A DNA stretch of 8,247 bases from CAZGMC01 sp964526565 (GTDB lineage: Bacteria > Pseudomonadota > Alphaproteobacteria > DSM-16000 > Inquilinaceae): positions 1 through 8,247 of the forward strand of contig CAZGMC010000127.1 in assembly GCA_964526565.1 (NCBI GenBank), given 5' to 3'. Position 1 is the first letter of the stretch, and each line of letters begins with the position of its first letter. Both the position numbers and the translations under genes were made by a program. Below are positions 1 through 6,098 of the stretch, in pieces. A model generated the notes under the pieces. That model made no database searches, was not told the DNA's origin, and was given only the letters and a program-made list of their open reading frames with translations.

Positions 1-72
1 AAACTCCCGGCCCCGTCTAAACTCCCGGCCCCGTCTAAACTCCCGGCCCCGTCTAAACTCCCGGCCCCGTCT
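1..72. repeat. 18-bp tandem repeat, four perfect copies
   Basis: The unit aaactcccggccccgtct occurs four times head to tail with no mismatch, and the window starts inside or at the edge of the array, so the true copy number may be higher. A decayed partial fifth unit (agactc) follows at 73-78. The unit length is a multiple of three. In frame 1 it reads KLPAPS and stays open into deoC. In frame 3 every unit ends in a TAA stop (18-20, 36-38, 54-56) and the array ends in TAG (72-74), so a gene entering from the left in that frame would terminate inside the array. There are no unique spacers, so this is not CRISPR. Slipped-strand expansion is the likely origin. Confidence 0.95.
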
Positions 73-126
73 AGACTCGATGTCACCGCAGGCGCCCCCG
101 GCGCCGCCGGCAAAGGGTGTTCCGCC

Positions 127-963
127 ATGTTCCGGCCGTCCGTGTCGACCCTGGAGATCTCCGACCATCTCGCCCGCCTGGTCGCCTGGGCGCGCGGCGT
201 GCCGGTCACGGCGGCCGCGGCGCGGCGGGTGCTGCCGCTGATCGACGCCACCAGCCTGAACGACGACGACGACGCCTGGTCGATCGAGGCGTTCTGCCGG
301 CGGGTGCTGGCGGCGCCGGGGCGCCCGGCGGCAGTGGTCATCGAGCCGCGCTTCGTCCGGCTGGCGCGCCGGCTGATGGACGGCAGCGGCGTGCGCGTCG
401 CCACGGTGGTCAACTTCCCGGATGGCGAGGGCTCGGCCATGACCGTGCGCGAGGAGACGCGCGGCGCCGTCACTGACGGGGCCGAGGAGGTCGACGCCGT
501 GTTCCCCTGCCGCGCCTTCCTGGCCGGCGACCGTGATGCCGGGGCGGCGGTGGTCGCCGCCTGCCGCGCCGCGTGCGGCGCGGCCGTGCCGCTCAAGATC
601 ATCCTGGAGAGCGGCGCCTTCCGCGACGCCGACCGCTTGGCCGAGGCCGGCCGCCTGGCCCTCCAGGAGGGGGCGGACTTCCTGAAGACCTCCACCGGCA
701 AGACACACGCCGGCGCCAGCCTGGAGGCGGCCGCGGTGCTGCTGCAGGCGATCCAGGGTCACCGCCTGTACGGCGGCCGCGGCGGCGGGCTCAAGGTCTC
801 CGGCGGTCTGCGCACCCTGGCCCAGGCCGCCCCCTATCTGGCCCTGGCCGAAGGGCTGCTGGGCCGCGGCTGGGCCACCCGCGACACCTTCCGCATCGGC
901 TCCAGCGCGCTGCTGGAGGAGGTGCAAAGCCGTTGGCTTCGGCCGGGGGCTGGCGGACCATGA
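127..963 (+). CDS. deoC: deoxyribose-phosphate aldolase (E. coli-type DeoC)
   Basis: This 278-residue class I aldolase splits 2-deoxyribose-5-phosphate into glyceraldehyde-3-phosphate and acetaldehyde in the cytoplasm, the last step of deoxynucleoside catabolism. The Schiff-base lysine is K187 in FLKTSTGK. The second active-site lysine is K223 in GLKVSGGLRT, and the conserved aspartate is D123 in EEVDAVF. The phosphate-binding FRIGSS segment is at 256-260, and LIDATSLNDDDD at 39-50 is typical of the E. coli subtype. The length is close to the family's roughly 250-260, with about 20 extra N-terminal residues. The ATG is preceded by an AAAGG-like ribosome binding site at 112-116. The frame is open to the left window edge, but no ATG or GTG codon occurs in it upstream. 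No other deo gene is visible. Family assignment is secure; the exact start is fairly sure. Confidence 0.95.
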   Translation: MFRPSVSTLEISDHLARLVAWARGVPVTAAAARRVLPLIDATSLNDDDDAWSIEAFCRRVLAAPGRPAAVVIEPRFVRLARRLMDGSGVRVATVVNFPDGEGSAMTVREETRGAVTDGAEEVDAVFPCRAFLAGDRDAGAAVVAACRAACGAAVPLKIILESGAFRDADRLAEAGRLALQEGADFLKTSTGKTHAGASLEAAAVLLQAIQGHRLYGGRGGGLKVSGGLRTLAQAAPYLALAEGLLGRGWATRDTFRIGSSALLEEVQSRWLRPGAGGP

Positions 964-980
964 TCGTCCGGCCGGTCAAG

Positions 981-993
981 CCTGGCGCCCAGG
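981..993 (+). terminator. small hairpin 18 bp after deoC, possible transcript end
   Basis: CCTGG (981-985), loop CGC, and CCAGG (989-993) form a perfect 5-bp GC-rich stem just downstream of the deoC stop. No T-run follows, so it is not a classical intrinsic terminator. It could stabilise the 3' end or simply reflect the GC-rich composition. Confidence 0.25.
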
Positions 994-1038
994 TGGCGGT
1001 TCAATCGCAAGCAGTCATGTTATAGGTCTTGGGGCTGC

Positions 1039-1054
1039 TTGAAGTAAGCTTCAA
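1039..1054. repeat. perfect 6-bp inverted repeat with 4-nt loop
   Basis: TTGAAG (1039-1044), loop TAAG, and CTTCAA (1049-1054) make a perfect dyad in the AT-richer patch between the convergent transcription units. It could be a weak bidirectional terminator or a protein-binding dyad. There is no T-tract on either strand, and the function is unknown. Confidence 0.35.
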
Positions 1055-1060
1055 TAAAGC

Positions 1061-1169
1061 GGTCATTGCGAACAAAGCAAAGAAAACGATGTCCGCCGCT
1101 GCCGGTTGAACAGATCATGGGCCGCACTTGCAGTGCCGCCGGAGTGCTTCGCTGCGCGCGCAAAGGCGG
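1061..1169. repeat. degenerate REP-like inverted pair (candidate relic)
   Basis: The left arm (1062-1078) reads gtcattgcgaacaaagc and is close to gtcatcgcgagcgaagc at 8214-8230 (13 of 17 positions match). The right arm (1144-1169) contains gcttcgctgcgcgcgcaaag, which in reverse complement resembles the same motif (a TTGCG core and an AGCGAAGC end). Two opposed arms about 65 bp apart are the layout of a REP pair or a small MITE-like element. Both arms are diverged, so this may be a decayed copy, and chance similarity of the right arm is not excluded. Confidence 0.35.
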
Positions 1170-1194
1170 TTTGGGACTGGTTTTTCGAAAGACT

Positions 1195-1509
1195 TCAGAT
1201 CCAGAGATACTGGAACTCGCGGAACGCCTCGCGCAGCGTTTCGTGCACGTCGGTCAGGCCCAGGTCCTGCATTCCTTCGTGCCAGGGCCGGACCACTGCC
1301 AGCATGGCATCGCGCACCGGCTCCATCCACAGGGGCAGGTTGAACGCCCAGGAGAACAGGGCGTCCGAGCCGAACGCCGCCGCCACCACCGTGCCCGCCA
1401 GCAGCAGCCGCGCCACCTGGCCGACGGACAGGGCGTGCATGTGCCGGCTCATGTCGAGCTCGTCGGCGTGGCGGCGGAAGGTCGAGCTGGCGGCACGGGG
1501 CGCGGCCAT
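1195..1509 (-). CDS. small single-span membrane protein, last gene of the O-acetylation operon
   Basis: This 104-residue protein has no catalytic motif that I recognise. A polar N-terminus of about 28 residues is followed by one hydrophobic segment (about 30-52, with LLLAGTVVAAAFG). The rest is a short helical-looking region rich in W, E, L and R (PLWMEPVRDAML, WHEGMQDLGL, ETLREAFREFQ). The start is well supported: AGAGG overlaps the TAG stop of the MBOAT gene and lies 7 nt before the ATG, and the gap between the genes is only 10 nt. It is therefore a real, co-transcribed fourth member. From general memory, the post-membrane pattern recalls the membrane-proximal N-terminal part of some SGNH/DUF459 proteins. 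That link is inference. It may anchor or assemble an SGNH partner with the MBOAT protein. The coding call is good; the function is unknown. Confidence 0.75.
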   Translation of the reverse strand: MAAPRAASSTFRRHADELDMSRHMHALSVGQVARLLLAGTVVAAAFGSDALFSWAFNLPLWMEPVRDAMLAVVRPWHEGMQDLGLTDVHETLREAFREFQYLWI

Positions 1510-1519
1510 GGGTCAGCCT

Positions 1520-2944
1520 CTAGAACTGGAAATAGATGAACGGCGCCATGCCTTCGGGGCCGAAGGCATCGATGACGACGACGGCGGCGCCGGCCAGCGC
1601 CCCCTGCACCGTCACCGGGACGCGCCGGAACACGGCCTCGACCCGCTCCAGCGAGTCCTCCGGCAGGAAGTGCGAGGCGAAGCCGAGGACCACCAGGGTC
1701 ACCAGGAACGGCGTGTAGAACTCGACCGGCGCGTCCAGGTTGCCGAACGACTGCAGGTACACGAATGCATCCGACAGCGTTTCCGAGCGGAAGAAGATGT
1801 AGGCCAGGCAGGTGAAGTTGAAGGTCAGGAACACGGCAACGGCCCGCCGCCACACGGGCCGCCGCGGCCGTGCGCCGGGCTTGTCGCGGCCGCGCGTCAG
1901 CGTCTCCTCCACGGCCAGGGCGGCGCCGTGCATGGCGCCCCAGACCACGAAGTGCCAGGCCGCGCCGTGCCACACGCCGCCCAGCAGCATGGTCAGGAAC
2001 ATGTTGAACCGGGTGCGCAGCGGCCCGTACCGGCTGCCGCCCAGCGGGATGTAGAGGTAGTCGCGCAGCCAGGTCGACAGCGAGATGTGCCAGCGCCGCC
2101 ACAGCTCGCGGATGCTCTCCGACCGGTAGGGCTGGTTGAAGTTCTTCTGGAAGCGGTAGCCGAGCAGCGCCGCGACGCCGATGGCGATGTCGCTGTAGGC
2201 ACTGAAGTCGCAGTAGATCTGGATGGCGTAGCCCCACACCGCCAGCGTCAGGTCCCACGGGCCATAGGCCGTCGGGTCGAAGAACGCCCAGTCGACCATC
2301 TCGGTGGCCAGATAGTTCGCCACCACCACCTTCTTGAACAGCCCCAGGACGATCAGCAGGATGCCGTACGTCGCCAGGATGCTGTTCGGGTCGGGCCGCG
2401 CCTCGATCTGCGGGATCAGGGTCTGCGCCCGCACGATCGGCCCGGCGACGAGCTGCGGGAAGAACGAGATGTACAGCAGCACGTCGAGCAGCGAGCGCGA
2501 GGCGCGGATGTCGCGCCGGTACACGTCGATGACGTAGGAGATGCCCTGGAAGGTGAAGAACGATATCCCGACCGGCAGGATGACGGCCAGATAGGGCAGC
2601 TCGCGCTCCAGGCCCAGGTCCCACATCAGCGTGTTCAGCGAGCCGATGAAGAAGTCATAGTACTTGAAGAAGCCCAGACTGACGAGGTTGGCGGCAACGG
2701 CGACACCGACCGTCCACTTGCGGGTGCGCGGGTCGTCGGAGCCGTCGATGATGCGGCCGGCGGTGTAGTTGACCAGCGAGCTGCCGGCCAGCAGGAAGCA
2801 GAACCGCCAGTCCCAGTAGCCGTAGAAGAAATAGCTGGCCGCCACCAGGAACGCCTTGCGCCCCTCCGGCCGCCCCGCCAGCGCCCAGCTGACGGTGAAC
2901 ACGACCAGGAAGAACACCCCGAAGTCGAGCGTCGGAAACAGCAT
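1520..2944 (-). CDS. MBOAT O-acyltransferase of the AlgI/PatA type
   Basis: This 474-residue polytopic inner-membrane protein is predicted to pass acetyl groups across the membrane to periplasmic SGNH enzymes. The MBOAT signature spans about 240-340: CDFSAYSDIAIG, then RRWHISLSTWLRDYLYIPLGG with H286, then GGVWHGAAWHFVVWG with H326. H326 corresponds to the invariant catalytic histidine of AlgI-type proteins. SFFTFQGISYVIDVYR (128-143) and FFPQLVAGPIVR (161-172) are also typical, and the length matches AlgI and PatA (about 460-520). The N-terminus MLFPTLDFGVFFLVVF fits the family, so this ATG is probably right, although no clear Shine-Dalgarno precedes it. It lies 51 nt after the SGNH lipoprotein gene and 10 nt before the small membrane gene. 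The substrate could be peptidoglycan or an exopolysaccharide. DltB-like D-alanylation is less likely without dlt partners. Confidence 0.93.
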   Translation of the reverse strand: MLFPTLDFGVFFLVVFTVSWALAGRPEGRKAFLVAASYFFYGYWDWRFCFLLAGSSLVNYTAGRIIDGSDDPRTRKWTVGVAVAANLVSLGFFKYYDFFIGSLNTLMWDLGLERELPYLAVILPVGISFFTFQGISYVIDVYRRDIRASRSLLDVLLYISFFPQLVAGPIVRAQTLIPQIEARPDPNSILATYGILLIVLGLFKKVVVANYLATEMVDWAFFDPTAYGPWDLTLAVWGYAIQIYCDFSAYSDIAIGVAALLGYRFQKNFNQPYRSESIRELWRRWHISLSTWLRDYLYIPLGGSRYGPLRTRFNMFLTMLLGGVWHGAAWHFVVWGAMHGAALAVEETLTRGRDKPGARPRRPVWRRAVAVFLTFNFTCLAYIFFRSETLSDAFVYLQSFGNLDAPVEFYTPFLVTLVVLGFASHFLPEDSLERVEAVFRRVPVTVQGALAGAAVVVIDAFGPEGMAPFIYFQF

Positions 2945-2995
2945 GGGCCGGGCGCGGCAGGAATGCGGTAAGGGATCGTCGAAGGGTTGCCGGTG

Positions 2996-4363
2996 TCAGC
3001 GCCACGGCCGGGCGGCGATACCGCCCCTGGCGCCGGTGCGATAGTCGGCGTACTCGGCCATCAGCAGCTGGAACAGGGCGTCGGCGCTGCGGCGATAGCC
3101 GTCGGGCTTGAGGTGGACGTGGTCGGGGAAGGCCAGCGGCGGCTGGGCCACCGCCCAGTCGTGGGTGCCGCAGGCGCCGCCCATCACCGCCGACCAGTCC
3201 CAGAAATAGTGGCCGCGCTGCTGCGTCACCTGGCGCTGCACGGCGCGCACCACCTCCAGGTTCGGCGGCGGGTGCCAGCGGCACAGCGCCTCGCTGCCGG
3301 CCAGGCTCCGGTAGCCCGCGGCCTCGGCCGGGGACAACGGCGCGCAGGCGAAGTCCGGCGGCTCACGGCCGTTGCCGGCACAGCCGCGCGGCAGCCGGTT
3401 GGCGTCAGGCGGACCGACCACCAGGATCGCCGCGTCGGGTGCCGCCCGCTCCAGGAAGGCGAGGCGGGCGGCGAAGTCGGCGGCGTACTCCTGGCGGCTC
3501 AGGTCGTCGTGGAAGGCCTCGTTGGTGCCGTAGGCCAGCACGATCAGGGCCGGGTCGCGGTGCGCCAGCTCCCAGCCGACGGTACCGGGCTCCCACGTGC
3601 CGATGACGTTGACGCTGGCGCCGACCACGCCGTGGCTGTCGAGCACCACGCCCGGCGCGGCGCGCTCCACCGTCCACGAGATCAGCGATACCGGCCCGTC
3701 GCCGGCCGGGCGCACGTGCAGCCGGCGGCTGCCGGGCGGCACCGGCAGGTCCAGCCGCGCCGCCTGCAGGATATCGCCGCGGGTCGACAGGCTGTGCAGG
3801 TCGGTGCCGTCCACCGCCACGTGCACGGTGCCGCCGCCGGGCTGGCGGATCACGCCCAGCGAGACGACGTCGAACCCTTCCGGCTCGGTGCTTTCAAGGA
3901 CCAGCAGGTCGTCCGGCCGTTGCCCGGTGATGCGGAAGCCGCTCAGCGCGAACAGACCGCCGTCGGGCGATGGGAAGCTGCTGGCGACGCGCCAGCCGGC
4001 GCTCTGCTGCACCGAGACCAGGGTCGGCCGGAAATAGGGGAAGGGCGAGCCGGGCGGCAGCATGCCGCGGCCGGCGCGGCCGAAGCGGTCCTGGAACCGC
4101 TCGCGCAGACGGCCGCTGAACGTGTCGCCGGCGGTGTGGCTGTCGCCAAGCTGCACGACCACCACCGGCTCCTGCCGCGCCCCGCTTTCCAGGGCCGCCA
4201 GCCGTTCGAACAGGGGGTCGAGCGCCGCCGGGTTCGACCCGGTCGCGCCGACAAGGCCGACGGCCTGGTCCGCCCGGGCATTGTGATCGCTCGACGGCGT
4301 GCAGCCGCCCACGATGGCGCCCAGCAGGACGCAGGTGCGGACCAGCCGCCGGCCGTCAGTCAT
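2996..4363 (-). CDS. SGNH-family lipoprotein, Ape1/PatB-like O-acetyl esterase or transferase
   Basis: This 455-residue envelope protein has a lipoprotein signal peptide (RRLVRTCVLLGAIVGGC, lipid-modified cysteine C21). Catalytic blocks: QLGDSHTAGD with nucleophile S75, SHGVVGAS as the likely block II (243-250), GTN at 279-281 as block III, and PDHVHLKPDGY with the D414/H417 pair as block V. The stretch between blocks I and II (about 115-235) looks beta-rich. Its size and position fit the carbohydrate-binding insert known in neisserial Ape1, and GDSHTAGD is characteristic of that group. Depending on specificity it would attach acetyl groups to, or remove them from, a cell-wall or surface polysaccharide. 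The ATG at 4363 is chosen because it gives a clean lipobox and overlaps the upstream stop by 8 nt (ATGACTGA); the longer frame to 4465 lies inside the upstream gene. Family is sure; transferase versus esterase is open. Confidence 0.9.
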   Translation of the reverse strand: MTDGRRLVRTCVLLGAIVGGCTPSSDHNARADQAVGLVGATGSNPAALDPLFERLAALESGARQEPVVVVQLGDSHTAGDTFSGRLRERFQDRFGRAGRGMLPPGSPFPYFRPTLVSVQQSAGWRVASSFPSPDGGLFALSGFRITGQRPDDLLVLESTEPEGFDVVSLGVIRQPGGGTVHVAVDGTDLHSLSTRGDILQAARLDLPVPPGSRRLHVRPAGDGPVSLISWTVERAAPGVVLDSHGVVGASVNVIGTWEPGTVGWELAHRDPALIVLAYGTNEAFHDDLSRQEYAADFAARLAFLERAAPDAAILVVGPPDANRLPRGCAGNGREPPDFACAPLSPAEAAGYRSLAGSEALCRWHPPPNLEVVRAVQRQVTQQRGHYFWDWSAVMGGACGTHDWAVAQPPLAFPDHVHLKPDGYRRSADALFQLLMAEYADYRTGARGGIAARPWR

Positions 4364-5291
4364 CGACGTGTTCCGCCTGGAAGACGGGCAGCCGCTCGCG
4401 CATGGCGGCCACCAGTTGCTGACCCAGAAGCTCATAGCCGCGGGTCGTGAAGTGCACGCCGTCATTGGCGCGCATCAGGCGCGACCGCCCATCCTCGTCG
4501 GCCAGGTAGGCGGAATAGCCGCCCTGCTCGTCGGCAGTGATCGCGCGCGTCGGGACGAACACGATGCCGTGCTCGGCCGCCGCGGCCGAATAGATGTCGT
4601 TCAGGTGGGCCACGCGGCGGGCATAGCTCTCGCTGCGCACGGTCGGCAGGCCGACCCAGAAGGCGGGCACGCCGGCCTCGGCCAGGCGGGCCATGAACGT
4701 GGCCACCCGGCCGCGGTAGATCTCGGTCCACGGCTCGGTGCCGAAGTCGTGGTCCCAGCGGCCCTCGTGGAAGATCGGCTGGGCGTCGTTCAGGCCGATG
4801 GAGATGATGGCCGCGTCGATCTCCTCTTCGATCAGGTATTCGTCCAGCGCCGCCTGCCAGTCGAAATAGTCCGGCCGCGACAGGCCGCTGGAGACGCGCG
4901 TGTGGCGCTGCACCTCGAACCGGTCGTCGCGGCGCAGCGCGCGGTAGACGCCGGCCCAGATGCCGTCGGCCAGCGAGTCGCCGAACACGACCACGGTGAA
5001 CGGCCCGGAGTCCTCGGGCGCGGCGATGGAGTCGGCGTCCGGGTTGGCTTCGGCCTGCTGGGTGACGGCGGCGACACCCGGATCGGCTTCCGTCGCCGCG
5101 CCGGAGGTGGCCCCGGTGGCGGCCCCGGTGGCGGCCCCGGAGGCGGCCCCGGAGGCGGCCCCGGTGGCGGCCTCGGTGGCGGCCGCCCATCGGGACCCGG
5201 TGGCAGCGACGATCAGGATGCACGCGAGCACGACTGCCGCAGCCAGTCTCACGGCGGCAACCGGGTCAAGACAGTGACGGGTTCTGGACAC
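4356..5291 (-). CDS. DUF459-type SGNH hydrolase, membrane-anchored or exported
   Basis: This 311-residue protein is the first gene of the O-acetylation operon. A hydrophobic segment (about 14-31, AVRLAAAVVLACILIVAA) acts as a signal peptide or membrane anchor. A low-complexity Ala/Thr/Ser/Gly linker (about 36-68) follows, then an SGNH domain: VVFGDSLADG with S106, SSGLSRPDYFDW with G136, IGLNDAQP with N168, and NDGVHFTTRGY with D277 and H280. The LSRPDYFDW and GDSLADG pairing is what I associate with DUF459. The GTG at 5291 is preferred over an in-frame ATG at 5369. AGAGG (5305-5301) sits 9 nt before it, and the region above is AT-rich and holds a promoter-like sequence. The gene overlaps the next one by 8 nt. 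Acetyl transfer or removal on an envelope glycan is inferred from context; the exact reaction is unknown. Confidence 0.88.
   Translation of the reverse strand: MSRTRHCLDPVAAVRLAAAVVLACILIVAATGSRWAAATEAATGAASGAASGAATGAATGATSGAATEADPGVAAVTQQAEANPDADSIAAPEDSGPFTVVVFGDSLADGIWAGVYRALRRDDRFEVQRHTRVSSGLSRPDYFDWQAALDEYLIEEEIDAAIISIGLNDAQPIFHEGRWDHDFGTEPWTEIYRGRVATFMARLAEAGVPAFWVGLPTVRSESYARRVAHLNDIYSAAAAEHGIVFVPTRAITADEQGGYSAYLADEDGRSRLMRANDGVHFTTRGYELLGQQLVAAMRERLPVFQAEHVDD
5101..5184. repeat. 12-bp imperfect tandem repeat, about seven units, within the DUF459 gene
   Basis: On the plus strand the unit is ccggtggcggcc with ccggaggcggcc variants. On the coding (minus) strand it gives repeated Ala-Ala-Thr-Gly or Ala-Ala-Ser-Gly. 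Seven units fit the span, most differing at a single T/A position that switches Thr and Ser. The unit is a multiple of three, so copy-number changes would lengthen or shorten the linker between membrane segment and catalytic domain without a frameshift. On the opposite strand the same DNA makes a glycine/proline-rich open frame that I treat as an artefact. Confidence 0.9.
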
Positions 5292-5300
5292 TTGCGGGCG

Positions 5301-5305
5301 CCTCT
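5301..5305 (-). promoter_or_regulatory. ribosome binding site that decides the DUF459 start
   Basis: AGAGG on the minus strand ends 9 nt before the GTG at 5291. This spacing is good, and no comparable site precedes the in-frame ATG at 5369. Confidence 0.6.
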
Positions 5306-5330
5306 GCAACCAAGGGCTCAACCGGCCGGA

Positions 5331-5359
5331 ATAGAAAATCAGAGCGAGCGAAACGTCAA
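5331..5359 (-). promoter_or_regulatory. candidate promoter of the O-acetylation operon
   Basis: On the minus strand TTGACG (5359-5354, within CTTGACG) lies 17 nt before TTCTAT (5336-5331). The -35 element is a strong match to the alphaproteobacterial housekeeping pattern, while the -10 is weak. The site sits in the only clearly AT-rich part of the 106-nt gap after gpt. It would place a transcript start about 30 nt above the GTG at 5291. Confidence 0.45.
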
Positions 5360-5397
5360 GAAAAGGCATGCCTGCGGCCCGACATCGCCGGTCCCGG

Positions 5398-5892
5398 TCA
5401 CGGCCGGCCGCGCAGTTCGGCGATGGGGCGGCGGTACTGCGGCTCGATGTCCCAGGGGAAATAGATCCAGGTGTCCTGGCTGACCTCGGTGATGAAGGTG
5501 TCGACCATGGGCCGGCCGGCCGGCTTGGCGTAGATCGTGGCGAAGTGCGCCCTGGGCAGCATGTCGCGCGCCACCTTGGCGGTGCGGCCGGTATCGACCA
5601 GGTCGTCGACCAGCAGCCAGCCGGTGCCGTCACCCTCGCTGACGGCCGGCTTGAGGATGCGCGCCTCGCGCTGGTTCTGGTGGTCATAGCTGGCCACGCA
5701 GACGGTGTCGATCAGGCGGATGTCCAGCTCGCGGGCCAGGATGGCCGCCGGCACCAGGCCGCCGCGGGTGACGGCGACGATGCCCTGCCACGGCCCGAGC
5801 TCCGCCAGCCGCCAGGCCAGCGCCTTGGCGTGGCGGTGCAGCTCGTCCCAAGACACCGGGAATTCCAGCAGCGGCCGTGGCGGTGCAGGCAT
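5398..5892 (-). CDS. gpt: xanthine-guanine phosphoribosyltransferase
   Basis: This 164-residue cytoplasmic purine-salvage enzyme transfers the phosphoribosyl group of PRPP to xanthine, guanine or hypoxanthine. It follows E. coli Gpt (152 residues) almost end to end: SWDELHRHAKALAWRL (14-29), GIVAVTRGGLVPAAILAREL (37-56), DTVCVASYDHQNQRE (62-76), the PRPP loop LLVDDLVDTGRTA (93-105), AHFATIYAKPAGRP (115-128) and QDTWIYFPWD (139-148). The acidic pair D96-D97 and the TGRT turn are intact. The ATG at 5892 is chosen because GAGGA (5905-5901) lies 8 nt upstream and the homology begins just after it. The longer frame to 6132 has no family similarity at its N-terminus. It ends 106 nt before the DUF459 gene and is probably transcribed separately. 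Assignment is secure. Confidence 0.94.
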   Translation of the reverse strand: MPAPPRPLLEFPVSWDELHRHAKALAWRLAELGPWQGIVAVTRGGLVPAAILARELDIRLIDTVCVASYDHQNQREARILKPAVSEGDGTGWLLVDDLVDTGRTAKVARDMLPRAHFATIYAKPAGRPMVDTFITEVSQDTWIYFPWDIEPQYRRPIAELRGRP

Positions 5893-5927
5893 TGGTGCCG
5901 TCCTCGCGGTTGCCGTCGATGCCTCCA

Positions 5928-5933
5928 CGTATA
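5928..5933 (-). promoter_or_regulatory. possible -10 element of gpt
   Basis: TATACG on the minus strand, inside the palindrome GTATAC, would place transcription start about 29 nt above the gpt ATG. The matching -35 (TTACGC, 17 nt further up) is poor. This is only a suggestion. The rest of the 206-bp divergent gap (5893-6098) contains a short AT-richer segment (about 6040-6070) with TTGACT at 6062-6067, but no fitting -10. Confidence 0.25.
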
Positions 5934-6098
5934 CAGCACCCGCTGCCGATGCGTAACGCGGCAACCAGCCCCGCCATCGGGGCACCCTTGTCAGAGCTTC
6001 GCCCCCGATGTGCCGCGTGCCGCCGCAGACGGTTCTTAAAGGATCGGCAATGCTTTGCACGTTGACTCGGCTGCAGTCGGCAGGAGCGGGGGCAACGG

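Larger units (their letters stand above)
964..1194. other. non-coding stretch between convergent genes
   Basis: This 231-bp gap separates deoC from the convergent O-acetylation operon. I find no convincing coding sequence; open frames here are low-complexity shadows. The part around 1015-1090 is clearly richer in A and T than the flanking genes. The gap contains two small perfect inverted repeats (981-993 and 1039-1054) and a degenerate REP-like pair (about 1061-1169), listed separately. No T-tract terminator was found on either strand. Confidence 0.7.

Noticed and set aside
1..72. CRISPR array at the left edge
   Set aside because: The units are directly adjacent without spacers and only 18 bp long.
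1153..1162. Perfect palindrome TGCGCGCGCA as a regulatory site
   Set aside because: Alternating GC palindromes are expected by chance at this base composition, and it falls within the degenerate REP-like arm.
1106..2971. Long plus-strand open frame (621 codons) opposite the MBOAT gene
   Set aside because: It is the antisense shadow of a clearly recognisable MBOAT gene. Its product is an Arg/Gln/Val/Ala/His-rich sequence with no domain, a known effect of high GC on the complementary frame.
2987..4450. Plus-strand open frame (487 codons) opposite the SGNH lipoprotein gene
   Set aside because: Low-complexity Arg/Ala/Gly/Val/Gln composition, no motif, and the opposite strand carries complete SGNH blocks and a lipobox.
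5361..5400. Intrinsic terminator after gpt (AGGCATGCCT followed by TTTCTT on the minus strand)
   Set aside because: The palindrome leaves only a 3-bp stem once a loop is allowed, too short to call a terminator.
4299..5483. Plus-strand frame with a collagen-like GGGP repeat
   Set aside because: The repeat is the complement of the Ala/Thr/Gly linker DNA of the DUF459 gene. The remainder has no recognisable domain and no ribosome binding site.
5370..5687. N-terminal extension of the DUF459 protein to a 443-residue form
   Set aside because: This segment lies within the gpt coding region in another frame of the same strand, where gpt is unmistakable.
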